Positions 18,199 to 25,774 of a stretch of DNA of 64,000 nucleotides are shown here, one piece after another; position 1 is the stretch's first letter; every line of letters begins with the position of its first letter. The translations under genes were made by a program, and so were the position numbers. The notes beneath the pieces were generated by a model that ran no database searches, was not told the origin of the DNA, and saw only the letters and a program-made list of their open reading frames with translations. This DNA comes from an uncultured Candidatus Actinomarina sp. (GTDB lineage Bacteria; Actinomycetota; Acidimicrobiia; Actinomarinales; Actinomarinaceae): positions 1-64,000 of the forward strand of contig CACJUH010000005.1 of NCBI GenBank assembly GCA_902596545.1, given 5' to 3'.

Positions 18199-18571
18199 CT
18201 CTTACGGTGAGTTCTGTAATACCTAGCGAGTTTTTCATAAGAAAAATATGTTTTCCTAGTGATACGCTTTCAAAAGCCTTTGCATAGGTTTTCAATTCCT
18301 CATTCTTAATCACATGTGACGCTTTGTGGCCTGTTTGGTTTATATACAAACTTATACAAGTCATTAAAAGAGAGGCTAATTCATCTTTTGTCTCTTTATG
18401 AAAAAAGGAAACTCCAGACTCTTCAAAAAATACTTGTTCGTCATTAAATTGTGGGGTAGAAACTAAATCACTGTAAATCTTTTCTAAGTGTTCGATGAAA
18501 CTCTCAGATGACTTTGATGTCTTAAGAGATGTTCTTTTTATAGTTTTATTAAATTCTTTATATTTTTTCAT
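18173..18571 (-). CDS. Unknown island protein, 132 aa
   Basis: Basic N-terminus (KKYKEFNKTIKRTSLKTSK) then a mostly helical body with no Cys motif or membrane segment. Coupled by overlap to the 101-aa gene downstream. Not recognised. Its small size and place in the operon between an HTH gene and the large DISARM-like genes suggest an accessory or regulatory role, which is inference only. Confidence 0.45.
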   Translation of the reverse strand: MKKYKEFNKTIKRTSLKTSKSSESFIEHLEKIYSDLVSTPQFNDEQVFFEESGVSFFHKETKDELASLLMTCISLYINQTGHKASHVIKNEELKTYAKAFESVSLGKHIFLMKNSLGITELTVRDEEDGECV

Positions 18572-18575
18572 TAAC

Positions 18576-18656
18576 CTAAAACCCTGGTGATAACTTCCAT
18601 TTTCTAATATGTCTTTTTATGGTTTCTCTCCATATATCTTTTAATCTTTTCAACAT
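18576..18656 (-). CDS. Possible 26-aa basic amphipathic peptide
   Basis: ATG at 18654-18656 to TAG at 18576-18578. The product, MLKRLKDIWRETIKRHIRKW and six more residues, is strongly basic and could form an amphipathic helix. It fits the space between the HTH gene and the 132-aa gene, but no good Shine-Dalgarno is seen, so translation is uncertain. Confidence 0.3.
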   Translation of the reverse strand: MLKRLKDIWRETIKRHIRKWKLSPGF

Positions 18657-18660
18657 CTAT

Positions 18661-18897
18661 TCAAAACCCTGTACTATTTTTTTGATTACTTTCATTGCTT
18701 TCTGAATCTAAATAAGAAAGAAGATGTCTGCAAAATACTCTCACTTCTGAAAGGTATGGGATTTGCTTAATATTGGATGCTTTTAGAAATGCTTCGACCT
18801 CAGCTGAGTTTATTTGCAAGATCTCAGCAATTTGATCTATGTTTAGAACAATTGGTAAATTGTCAAAGTGATTAATATCTTTAGTCTCTGAGGACAT
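18661..18897 (-). CDS. Small helix-turn-helix (MerR/excisionase-like) DNA-binding protein, 78 aa
   Basis: Residues about 15-65 ('LNIDQIAEILQINSAEVEAF') fit the HTH_17/excisionase fold, with 'LSEVRVFCRHLLSYL' as the trailing strand and helix. A perfect GGAGG lies about 9 bases upstream of the ATG. It is first in the leftward island operon and divergent from the methyltransferase gene, the usual position for a local regulator. The repeated sequence TATTCGTTGAAC in the divergent region is a candidate target. Confidence 0.55.
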   Translation of the reverse strand: MSSETKDINHFDNLPIVLNIDQIAEILQINSAEVEAFLKASNIKQIPYLSEVRVFCRHLLSYLDSESNESNQKNSTGF

Positions 18898-18914
18898 AAA
18901 AAAACCTCCGCGTT

Positions 18915-19037
18915 ATTCGTTGAACGTTATTTATATTAGAAGTCTTCCAATTAAATGCAAATCAAATATTTAATTTTTTACGAATAATAATTATTGAGTT
19001 ATATTTATAAGTGAATGCCTTCGGGTATTCGTTGAAC
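18915..19037. repeat. Direct repeat TATTCGTTGAAC (18915-18926 and 19026-19037)
   Basis: A perfect 12-bp repeat occurs twice in the 250-bp divergent region. Copy 1 lies just upstream of the HTH gene's Shine-Dalgarno, in the probable 5' UTR or promoter. Copy 2 lies between two hairpins upstream of the methyltransferase. This placement in both divergent transcripts suggests an operator, or less likely a site-specific recombination remnant. Confidence 0.45.
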
Positions 19038-19074
19038 AATATAAAGTAGCGGTCTATGTACCGCTACTTTTTTT
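19013..19074 (+). ncRNA. Structured leader or sRNA ending in an intrinsic terminator
   Basis: A UUCG-capped hairpin (GAATGCC-TTCG-GGTATTC, 19013-19030) is followed by a perfect 11-bp stem AAAGTAGCGGT / ACCGCTACTTT (19043-19053 and 19060-19070) and a run of seven T (19068-19074). This terminator faces the methyltransferase gene but has no coding sequence before it on its strand. It is therefore either a free-standing small RNA or an attenuator in the leader of the methyltransferase mRNA. The -10-like TATATTTATAA sits just upstream. Confidence 0.5.
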
Positions 19075-19147
19075 ATCTAAATGTCGTATCTCAAAATTAA
19101 AATAAGACCTGGATTTTTATTAAATATTTAATTATGATTACAAAGAA

Positions 19148-20392
19148 ATGAAAAAGCTAACAGTTGTCGATTTATTTGCAGGGTGTGGAGGGCTCTCTTT
19201 AGGATTGGAACAGGCAGGATTTCAATCTGTATATGTTAATGAACTAAACAATGATGCGATGGAGTCGTACTTAATTAATCGAGATCTTGAAAACCCTTAC
19301 TTAAGAGAAAGATTTCACTCTAACGATGTTAAGTCAATGATTCTAGATAAAAAATATATTCCAAACCTATCAAAAGATCTTAAAAACACTTATAACTTAG
19401 ACGTTAAGAGTGGGGAATTAGATTTAATAGTAGGGGGGCCCCCTTGCCAAGGATATTCAGGGATTGGTCACAGAAGATCATATTCTGTAAACAAAGAGCA
19501 GATTCCATCAAATTTTCTTTATCAAGACATGGCTTACTTAATCAGTAAGTTGCAACCAAAAATATTTTTATTTGAAAATGTAAGAGGGCTTCTCTCAGGT
19601 CGTTGGAAAAGCGGTGGAGAAAAGGGAGAAATTTGGAGCGATGTGTTAGAAACCTTTAATTCACTTAAGGATTATCAATCATCGTGGAAACTAGTAAAAG
19701 CAAAAGATTATGGTGTACCACAAAACAGACCAAGAGTACTTTTAGTTGGAGTAAGAAATGATATTAGATTAAAAAACATAAAATCTAAAACAGCAGATGG
19801 TTTTTTACCAGATCCTTCAGGAACACCACCAGATCCAGTAGATATTTTTTCAGACCTTATAGACCCAAACTATAAGAAAAAATATTTTAATGAAAAATAT
19901 TTAAAAGATCCAAGGAGTGATTATCAAAAAAGCTTAAGAACAAAAAATAGAGTCTTATTAAAAAAAGGAAGCGAATTGACTGAGCAAGAGTACTCAAGCC
20001 ATAGTGAAAAAATTGAAAAAAAATTTCAGTTTATGATTGATAACAACGGCAATATCCCAGAAGAAATGAGAACTAAAAAATTTTCTCAAAGATTGATTCC
20101 TAAAAGATGGGATGAAAGTGGTCCAAACATTACAGCAACATCCTTACCTGATGATTATGTACATTACGCTCAACCAAGAATTTTAACTGTAAGAGAATGG
20201 GCAAGACTTCAAATGTTTCCAGATTGGTATAAGTTTGCTGGAAAGAGAACCACTGGTGGATCAAGAAGAGCTGGAAATCCAAGAGATAACAATTTCGATA
20301 GAGAGCTGCCAAAATATACTCAGATAGGAAATGCGGTACCAGTTGGTCTTGCAAAAAAAATAGGTTCTCATTTTGTAAACATCTTAAAATAA
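19148..20392 (+). CDS. DNA (cytosine-5) methyltransferase, probably DrmMII-type or R-M partner
   Basis: 414 aa with all main C5-MTase motifs in order: I 'DLFAGCGGLSLGL' (residues 8-20), IV 'GGPPCQGYS' with the catalytic Cys near 104, VI 'FENVRG', VIII 'QNRPRVLLVG', IX 'RLQMFPDW', X 'QIGNAVP'. The target-recognition region is between VIII and IX. In class 2 DISARM a C5 methyltransferase (DrmMII) marks host DNA, so this gene may protect the chromosome. It is also followed 40 bp later by a candidate nuclease, so an ordinary type II restriction-modification pair is the alternative. Confidence 0.85.
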   Translation: MKKLTVVDLFAGCGGLSLGLEQAGFQSVYVNELNNDAMESYLINRDLENPYLRERFHSNDVKSMILDKKYIPNLSKDLKNTYNLDVKSGELDLIVGGPPCQGYSGIGHRRSYSVNKEQIPSNFLYQDMAYLISKLQPKIFLFENVRGLLSGRWKSGGEKGEIWSDVLETFNSLKDYQSSWKLVKAKDYGVPQNRPRVLLVGVRNDIRLKNIKSKTADGFLPDPSGTPPDPVDIFSDLIDPNYKKKYFNEKYLKDPRSDYQKSLRTKNRVLLKKGSELTEQEYSSHSEKIEKKFQFMIDNNGNIPEEMRTKKFSQRLIPKRWDESGPNITATSLPDDYVHYAQPRILTVREWARLQMFPDWYKFAGKRTTGGSRRAGNPRDNNFDRELPKYTQIGNAVPVGLAKKIGSHFVNILK

Positions 20393-20432
20393 TTCGTTTT
20401 ACATCAACTAATAAATAGTTATCCTAAAAATT

Positions 20433-21353
20433 GTGACAGACATTAAAGAGTTGATTGAAAAGCTAAATCAAGAATATTGGTTAGTTTATGTTGAGGAAAT
20501 ATCTAAAAAATTAAAACCAAAAATTCAAAAAAATGGTGTTCTGAAATTAATTAGAGAGAAAGTGGATGAAGATTATAAGGAAAAGATAAATTCTTTACAT
20601 TCTGAGTTTATATCAGACAAATCAATTATTAATTTAGACGATCAGGTTAAAAATTTAACTGACGAAATATTAAAAATCAATAATATTAAGAACAATTCAA
20701 TCTATTACGAATTTTTCAAACATTTAAAACACATTGAAAATCGCAACAATGAATTTGATGAATTAATTCTTATAGCAAATTTAATCGATGATACAAATAT
20801 CAATATTTCTACAAAAATGAAGCTGAATAATATTGTAAGTAAAATAATAAATCAATCAATTAATCAATCAAATAAATCAAATGCAGGTGCTGCAGGTGAA
20901 ACAATTACAGAATCTATTCTTAAAAAAATAGGTTTCTCTGAGGGTACTCAATACAAAAAACAGTTTAAATCCAGCGAAGGTAGTGACACAGATTTTGTCT
21001 ACCCATACGTTGATGATTTTGATGATATTAATGTTCAAATATTTATGGCAGTTCAATTTTCTACTAATGATAGAGCTAGATTAACAAGCAGCGAGTTAAA
21101 AACTGGTGGAGAGAAGATAGCTTTAACATATAACGATTTTCCCTCTTCGACAAAAAAATTAAAAGATATTGGTGATCAAATTGTTGGAGATTATAAGAAA
21201 GAGCGAGTAAGGATCGTTGCGTATTCTGAAGGGATTAAAAAAGAAATTATAAGGTGTGAAAAGTATTCAAAAATTGAGCGTGCTGAATATTTTCAAAATT
21301 ATGCATCAAGTTTTGAAGAATATTTTGGACAATTGAAAAATCGATTTTCCTAA
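20433..21353 (+). CDS. Candidate type II restriction endonuclease-like protein, 306 aa
   Basis: GTG start at 20433, 40 bp after the methyltransferase. The N-terminal half is helical and Lys-rich. The C-terminal half has 'GAAGETITESILKKIGF' (near 149-165), 'GSDTDFVYPY' (about 183) and 'VQIFMAVQFSTND' (about 200). The order Glu ... Asp ... strand with Q resembles a PD-(D/E)XK core in which the final Lys is replaced or displaced. Position after a methyltransferase supports a restriction role. No family could be named. The last 4 bases overlap lysA convergently. Confidence 0.45.
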   Translation: MTDIKELIEKLNQEYWLVYVEEISKKLKPKIQKNGVLKLIREKVDEDYKEKINSLHSEFISDKSIINLDDQVKNLTDEILKINNIKNNSIYYEFFKHLKHIENRNNEFDELILIANLIDDTNINISTKMKLNNIVSKIINQSINQSNKSNAGAAGETITESILKKIGFSEGTQYKKQFKSSEGSDTDFVYPYVDDFDDINVQIFMAVQFSTNDRARLTSSELKTGGEKIALTYNDFPSSTKKLKDIGDQIVGDYKKERVRIVAYSEGIKKEIIRCEKYSKIERAEYFQNYASSFEEYFGQLKNRFS

Positions 21354-22618
21354 ATATCATTAATAAATGTATCTTGAAAGCTCTGTCTATTTACTAACTC
21401 AACCACACCACTACTAGTTACTGCAACAACTCCAGATTTAGGGACTCGGTTATAGTTGCTTGCCATAGCAAAGGTATACGCACCAGTAGAAGTAGACATT
21501 AAAATATCTCCAGACAGAGTATCACTTGGCAACATAGCATCTTTGACTAATAGATCTCCACTTTCACAGTGTCTACCAGAGACTGCATGCACTACATCTT
21601 TTCCAGCTTTGCCACCAGAGATATTAAAAAGCTTATGTTCACTTCCATACAGTGCTGGCCTTGGATTATCAGACATACCTCCATCCACCAAGATATATGG
21701 TTTCTCTCCACGATCATCTTTAATAGCTCCGGCAGTATATAAAATAACTCCTGGATTGTTCACTAATGCTCTTCCAGGTTCAATCATGACTTTATAGGAT
21801 CCACTCCAGTGTTCTTTAATCCCTTCATGAATTGCATCAGCATAGACTTTCAACTCATGGTCAACTTCATCACCAGCGTAAGGTGAAAAGAATCCACCAC
21901 CAGCATCAAAAACTATCTCTCTTTCTACACTTGCTGGATGAGCATTAAGAAAATCTGCACACTCGCTCATTGCTTTTTTATAACGATCTGGGTCTTTGAT
22001 CTGGCTTCCAATATGTACATGGACTCCAGAAAACAGTAAATGCTCAGAGTTATAGATCTGTTGTAATGCCTCTTCAGCAAACCCAATAGAGATACCAAAC
22101 TGTTGATCGTATCCTGAAGTTAACACCATTGGATGTGTTTCGGCTCCAACATCTAAATTTATACGCATAATCACTGGTTGTTTTCTATCTAATTTTGCTG
22201 CAACCTCCTCTAACATTGGAATCTCAAAACGATTATCAACTGAGATATGGCCACCATTATGTTGCATGAAGAACTCAATCTCATCTTTATGCTTAAAGGT
22301 TCCATTAAATAGTGAATTTTCTAAGGTTCCAGTAACAGCTTGGACAGTTGCCATCTCTCCACCTGAGACAACATCTACTCCCCAACCTTTGTCATCTAGT
22401 TCTTTGACTAAGGCTTTGCAGATAAAAGCTTTTGCTGCATATCTAAAATAGGTCTCTTCTCCAAAAGCATTCGTAAAGTAATCTATATTATCTCGTAGGT
22501 GTTCCCAGTCATAGACATACAGGGGAGTTCCATACTCTTTGGCTACATCAAGTAGTGAGGTCTCTCCAATAAAGGCGACCCCATCTCTGAATTCAAGGTT
22601 AGATGGTAAATAGTTCAT
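21350..22618 (-). CDS. lysA: Diaminopimelate decarboxylase
   Basis: 422 aa, a full-length fold-type III PLP enzyme of lysine biosynthesis (meso-DAP to lysine). The N-terminal 'PLYVYDWEHLRDNI' and 'YAAKAFICKALV' give the PLP lysine. 'GVHVHIGSQI', 'FDAGGGFFSPY', 'EPGRALV' and the C-terminal 'GRHCESGDLL' carry the active-site Cys/Glu block. It overlaps nfo by 4 bases (ATGA), a housekeeping pair that marks the right edge of the defence island. Confidence 0.9.
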   Translation of the reverse strand: MNYLPSNLEFRDGVAFIGETSLLDVAKEYGTPLYVYDWEHLRDNIDYFTNAFGEETYFRYAAKAFICKALVKELDDKGWGVDVVSGGEMATVQAVTGTLENSLFNGTFKHKDEIEFFMQHNGGHISVDNRFEIPMLEEVAAKLDRKQPVIMRINLDVGAETHPMVLTSGYDQQFGISIGFAEEALQQIYNSEHLLFSGVHVHIGSQIKDPDRYKKAMSECADFLNAHPASVEREIVFDAGGGFFSPYAGDEVDHELKVYADAIHEGIKEHWSGSYKVMIEPGRALVNNPGVILYTAGAIKDDRGEKPYILVDGGMSDNPRPALYGSEHKLFNISGGKAGKDVVHAVSGRHCESGDLLVKDAMLPSDTLSGDILMSTSTGAYTFAMASNYNRVPKSGVVAVTSSGVVELVNRQSFQDTFINDI

Positions 22619-23382
22619 TTCTTTAAGCGACGTTTAATCCACGCAATGTCTTTCTTTTGCGCTTCTAGTCCTCCAGGAGTTTCTACAACAATATCTGTTT
22701 TACAGTTTTTAATAACATATTCAAGTTCAGCTTTTGGAATCTGTCCTTTACCCAAGTTCTCATGGCGATCTCTTGAGCTTTCAAAGCCATCTTTTGAGTC
22801 ATTGAAATGAACAAGATCTATCTTTTTAACAAGTTTTTTAAATCCCTTTACTGCTTTCTCTGTAGGAATGCCGCCAGCCCATGTATGACATGTATCGAGA
22901 CAGAGACCAACGTTTAAATGTCCAATTACTTCCCAAAGTCTCTCAATGGAGTCCATATACCTGGCAACTGAGTTTTTTCCACCAGCAGTATTTTCTACTA
23001 GTACTCGCATACCAGTATCTTCAACATGTTCTATAGCTTTTCTCCAGTTGTCATAACCAACACCGATGTCTCCACCTTCTCCAACAGATCCTCCATGAAC
23101 TATGACTCCTTTGGCGCCAAAACTTGCAGCGACTTTACATGTGTCTTTTAATAATTTTCTGCTTGGATGGCGTACCTTATTGTTTGGAGTAGCAACATTT
23201 ATTAAGTATGGTGCGTGGACATATATTGGTCCGTCATAATCCTGTAAAACATCAACATCTTCTCGAGGTTTTGGGCTTTTCCACATTTGTGGACTGGATA
23301 TAAATATCTGAAAAGTATCACCTTTTCGGAGTTTTATCTCTTCAATTGCGTTTTTTGAGGGTATATGAGCGCCAATATTCAT
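22615..23382 (-). CDS. nfo: Deoxyribonuclease IV (AP endonuclease)
   Basis: 255 aa TIM-barrel endonuclease IV involved in base-excision repair at abasic sites. Recognised from 'IGAHIPSKNA', 'YVHAPYLINVATP', 'GVIVHGGSVG', 'VLVENTAGG', 'GLCLDTCHTWAGG', 'VHFNDSKDGFESSRDRHENLGKG' and the terminal 'VVETPGG', which together hold the His/Glu/Asp ligands of the trinuclear zinc site. Upstream is the 487-bp gap with structured repeats. Co-transcribed with lysA. Confidence 0.9.
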   Translation of the reverse strand: MNIGAHIPSKNAIEEIKLRKGDTFQIFISSPQMWKSPKPREDVDVLQDYDGPIYVHAPYLINVATPNNKVRHPSRKLLKDTCKVAASFGAKGVIVHGGSVGEGGDIGVGYDNWRKAIEHVEDTGMRVLVENTAGGKNSVARYMDSIERLWEVIGHLNVGLCLDTCHTWAGGIPTEKAVKGFKKLVKKIDLVHFNDSKDGFESSRDRHENLGKGQIPKAELEYVIKNCKTDIVVETPGGLEAQKKDIAWIKRRLKK

Positions 23383-23454
23383 GAATTTAAGTATAAATCA
23401 TCCTAATTTTTGCCCAAATGATAAAAATAAACGGTAAAACACTAAAATAAGAGT

Positions 23455-23529
23455 AAGACTTCCTTTCGTGCTTTGAGCCACTTCAAAAGGGCGATAAAAC
23501 AAAAAATTACAGCCACAGGGAGTCTTTTT
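23455..23529. other. Possible structured RNA element
   Basis: AAGACTTCC (23455-23463) pairs with GGGAGTCTT (23518-23526), one G-U wobble, enclosing about 54 bases. A T run (23525-23529) on the plus strand resembles a terminator tail. It could instead form part of a leader of nfo on the minus strand. An open frame crosses this region (62 codons, minus) but looks unlike a protein. Not matched to a known riboswitch. Confidence 0.3.
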
Positions 23530-23561
23530 GCGTTTTTTGAAAAAAATAGTCCTATAAAGTG

Positions 23562-23640
23562 AAAATCCCGATTGATCTTGCGACCCTTCGGGATTTTCGA
23601 ACTATCTTCTATTAGGTCTTGCGACTTCATTTCTGATAGT
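23562..23640 (-). ncRNA. Candidate small RNA, copy 1 of a duplicated unit
   Basis: Read leftward it has a 5' hairpin (CTATC...GATAG) and then AAAATCCCGA / TCGGGATTTT flanking a 17-base loop (23562-23598). The 37-bp 3' hairpin region is identical to copy 2. Upstream (to the right) are CTTGC at 23672-23676 and the motif TCGCGAAAAA at 23692-23701, 15 bases further out. The whole organisation is repeated in copy 2, which argues for a transcribed, selected unit rather than a chance repeat. Confidence 0.45.
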
Positions 23641-23744
23641 TATATAAAACTAGTGTATATTTGCTATTTTGGCAAGAAATTTGAGTTTGTTTTTTTCGCG
23701 AACTTTTATACATAAATTTTATAAATATTTAACTGTAGAAAGCA

Positions 23745-23824
23745 AAAATCCCGATTGATCTTGCGACCCTTCGGGATTTTCTGTTCTATCTTCTTTTCTA
23801 TCTTTCGATTTCTTTTCCGATAGT
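23745..23824 (-). ncRNA. Candidate small RNA, copy 2 of a duplicated unit
   Basis: Same order as copy 1: CTATC...GATAG hairpin, then the identical 37-bp hairpin (23745-23781), here followed by TTTTT and so a plausible intrinsic terminator. A promoter-like TTGCGT - 17 bp - TATATT lies upstream (23840-23862). TCGCGAAAAA at 23878-23887 is again exactly 15 bases beyond CTTGC and sits inside the 3' end of the neighbouring gene. Confidence 0.45.
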
Positions 23825-23869
23825 GTTCTATAAATATACGTTAGTTTTTATTCTTACGCAAGATATTTA

Positions 23870-24340
23870 CTAATCTATTTTTCGCGATGTTTTATCCTCT
23901 TCTTTAATATTTAGTATTGTATATAGATCTCTAATGTCATTTGCTAGTACATCTTTAACATTTACATTGTATTGAGCATCGTCAAAACTAAATACTAAAT
24001 AACTGTTGTCTTTTATATTAAGGTTCTTGATGTCTGATACATCACGAATAACAGAAAGTGTCTTCTCTTTTGTACGTAAAACAATTTTTGTATCAATAAC
24101 TTCTATAACTGGAAGAAATAAACTCTGGAGTGATAAAAGTATCTGTAAAACACCGAGAAATAGAATAAGATAATAAAGATATTCCTCTCTTGTGTTGGTT
24201 CCAAACTCTTTTAAATCAAAATATTTTGACATATACTCACGAAGGGGGCCATTTAAAATATTGTCAATTGCAACATATGTAAGAGTTACACCAAACAAAA
24301 AAGGCCTCATTAAACTTTTCCGATCTTCGTATATCTGCAT
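23870..24340 (-). CDS. Small membrane protein with possible PH-like domain, 156 aa
   Basis: Two hydrophobic segments (about residues 13-29 and 50-75) with the N-terminus MQIYEDRKSLMRP cytosolic. They are followed by a beta-rich stretch 'IEVIDTKIVLRTKEKTLSVIRDVSDIKNLNI', which resembles bacterial PH-like (bPH) domains attached to membrane helices. No enzymatic residue pattern is seen. Monocistronic between divergent and convergent units. Function unknown. Confidence 0.5.
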   Translation of the reverse strand: MQIYEDRKSLMRPFLFGVTLTYVAIDNILNGPLREYMSKYFDLKEFGTNTREEYLYYLILFLGVLQILLSLQSLFLPVIEVIDTKIVLRTKEKTLSVIRDVSDIKNLNIKDNSYLVFSFDDAQYNVNVKDVLANDIRDLYTILNIKEEDKTSRKID

Positions 24341-24390
24341 ATTTTTTCTCTTTATGTATCAGAATAACCTAATTTAGCTATTGTTTTGGT

Positions 24391-25086
24391 ATGGAAATTG
24401 TACTTATACGCCATGGACAGCCTCAATGGATGTTTAACGATGAATATACAAGAAATCCTGGCCTCACTGAACTTGGAAATACTCAATCTAAAAAATCTGC
24501 AAGCCAGTTTACAAAAGGTAGTATAGATCAACTTTGGGTATCTCCTTTGAATAGAACCAAGCAAACACTAGTACCTTTTGAAGAAAATGGGGTAGCAAAA
24601 GAAATTAAAACTTTTGAATGGCTTAAGGAAATGGAAGATAAAGACGAGGTTGCTTTATATGGAAAAAGCACTGATGAGATAATGAGTTTTTTTGAAAAGA
24701 GGAATAGTCAAACGTTTGAAGAGTGGTCTGTTAGTAACCATGGAATGTATATGCAGGATTTTGCTAAGAATATAATCACTAACCTGGAAGAGGAATTAGA
24801 AAAATTAGGAATTGTCTGTACGGATGATACCTTTGATAAGAAATTTGAAATAAAAAATGATTCTATAGAAAATTTAATGATAATTTCACACGCAGGAACA
24901 ATGTCTGTTTTACTTTCATATTTTTTAAATATGCCACTTTATGCATGGACTTGGAAAAAATTTCTACCAAGACACACCGGTCATACAAGGTTGAAATCTA
25001 CCGCAATATCAGATGGTCACTTTTTCAGGCTTAAAGAGTTTAATAATGTGTCTTTTATAGAAAATCCAGAGGAGCAAACCTACTAA
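24391..25086 (+). CDS. Histidine phosphatase (phosphoglycerate mutase-like)
   Basis: 231 aa. 'IVLIRHGQPQW' at the N-terminus is the RHG catalytic motif, and 'ISHAGTMSVLLSYF' supplies the second histidine; 'LWVSPLNRTKQT' is the usual third block. These define the histidine-phosphatase superfamily, which covers sugar-phosphate, cofactor and protein phosphatases, so the substrate cannot be assigned. It is followed 19 bp later by two acyltransferase genes and may be co-transcribed with them. Confidence 0.75.
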   Translation: MEIVLIRHGQPQWMFNDEYTRNPGLTELGNTQSKKSASQFTKGSIDQLWVSPLNRTKQTLVPFEENGVAKEIKTFEWLKEMEDKDEVALYGKSTDEIMSFFEKRNSQTFEEWSVSNHGMYMQDFAKNIITNLEEELEKLGIVCTDDTFDKKFEIKNDSIENLMIISHAGTMSVLLSYFLNMPLYAWTWKKFLPRHTGHTRLKSTAISDGHFFRLKEFNNVSFIENPEEQTY

Positions 25087-25105
25087 AATATTAAATTAGA
25101 GGAAA

Positions 25106-25774
25106 ATGACATATACTAAAATTCTTCCAGATATATCTGTTAGCTCTCTTACCCCTCGAAAAAAAAGATTCTTCTTGAAATATCTTGCTAGATTTCTACT
25201 TCTATTTGAAAATATACGCCCTGTTGGTAGTTTTTTAGACAATAAAAGAGTCGTTCTTGTCGCAGCACCGCATCAATCGGGTAAAGATGAATACTTAATG
25301 ATTTTAATAATTCTCGCCTTGGATGTTGATGTTTGTTACATGTCTGCCAAATGGACAATGAGAAGAATACCTAATCCATTTGAGAAATCAAAAGACATTG
25401 ATGATCAAGGGATTAGATGGCCACTTGGATGGCTTCAAGAAATAATTTTTAAAAAGTTTGGAGCAATTCCAGTTGATAGAAAAGGAAATAGTGGACAGTA
25501 CGATTCTGTAATTGAAGAACTGAAAAAAAGAGATTCTTTTTTACTAATCGTTACACCAGAAGGAAGGTTTGACGCGACAAGGTTTAGAACAAGCTTTTTA
25601 TTTATTGCAAAAGAACTTAATGCAGAAGTAATGCCAGTACAGATAGATTATGAGAATGAAATATTTAACATCTTAGAATCTTTCAATATTGAAGGAGATA
25701 CAGAAAGTGTTGTTAAAAATCTGAGGCTTAAGTTTGATGGAGTTAAGGGAAAGAAAAGTAGATTTAAAGCGTAA
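25106..25774 (+). CDS. PlsC-like acyltransferase
   Basis: 222 aa. 'VAAPHQSGKDEYLM' corresponds to the Hx4D catalytic box of glycerolipid acyltransferases (His and Asp kept, Pro in place of Asn before the His). 'FGAIPVDRKG' and 'VTPEGRFDATRFRTSFLFIA' match the GxxxIDR and PEGTR blocks. Probably acylates lysophosphatidate or a related acceptor at the membrane. The stop overlaps the start of the next acyltransferase gene (TAATG). Confidence 0.65.
   Translation: MTYTKILPDISVSSLTPRKKRFFLKYLARFLLLFENIRPVGSFLDNKRVVLVAAPHQSGKDEYLMILIILALDVDVCYMSAKWTMRRIPNPFEKSKDIDDQGIRWPLGWLQEIIFKKFGAIPVDRKGNSGQYDSVIEELKKRDSFLLIVTPEGRFDATRFRTSFLFIAKELNAEVMPVQIDYENEIFNILESFNIEGDTESVVKNLRLKFDGVKGKKSRFKA

Noticed and set aside
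18915-19037. Attachment (att) sites of an integrated element
   Set aside because: The 12-bp repeats are only 111 bp apart, lie in a promoter region and no integrase or tRNA gene is present.
23442-23630. 62-codon ORF on the minus strand
   Set aside because: It covers the structured repeat and hairpin sequences; copy 2 of the repeat is read in a different frame with stops, so the conserved unit looks like RNA, not protein.
23455-23887. CRISPR array
   Set aside because: Only two copies of a 37-bp repeat 183 bp apart, with internal hairpins and promoter-like spacing; no regular spacers or cas genes.
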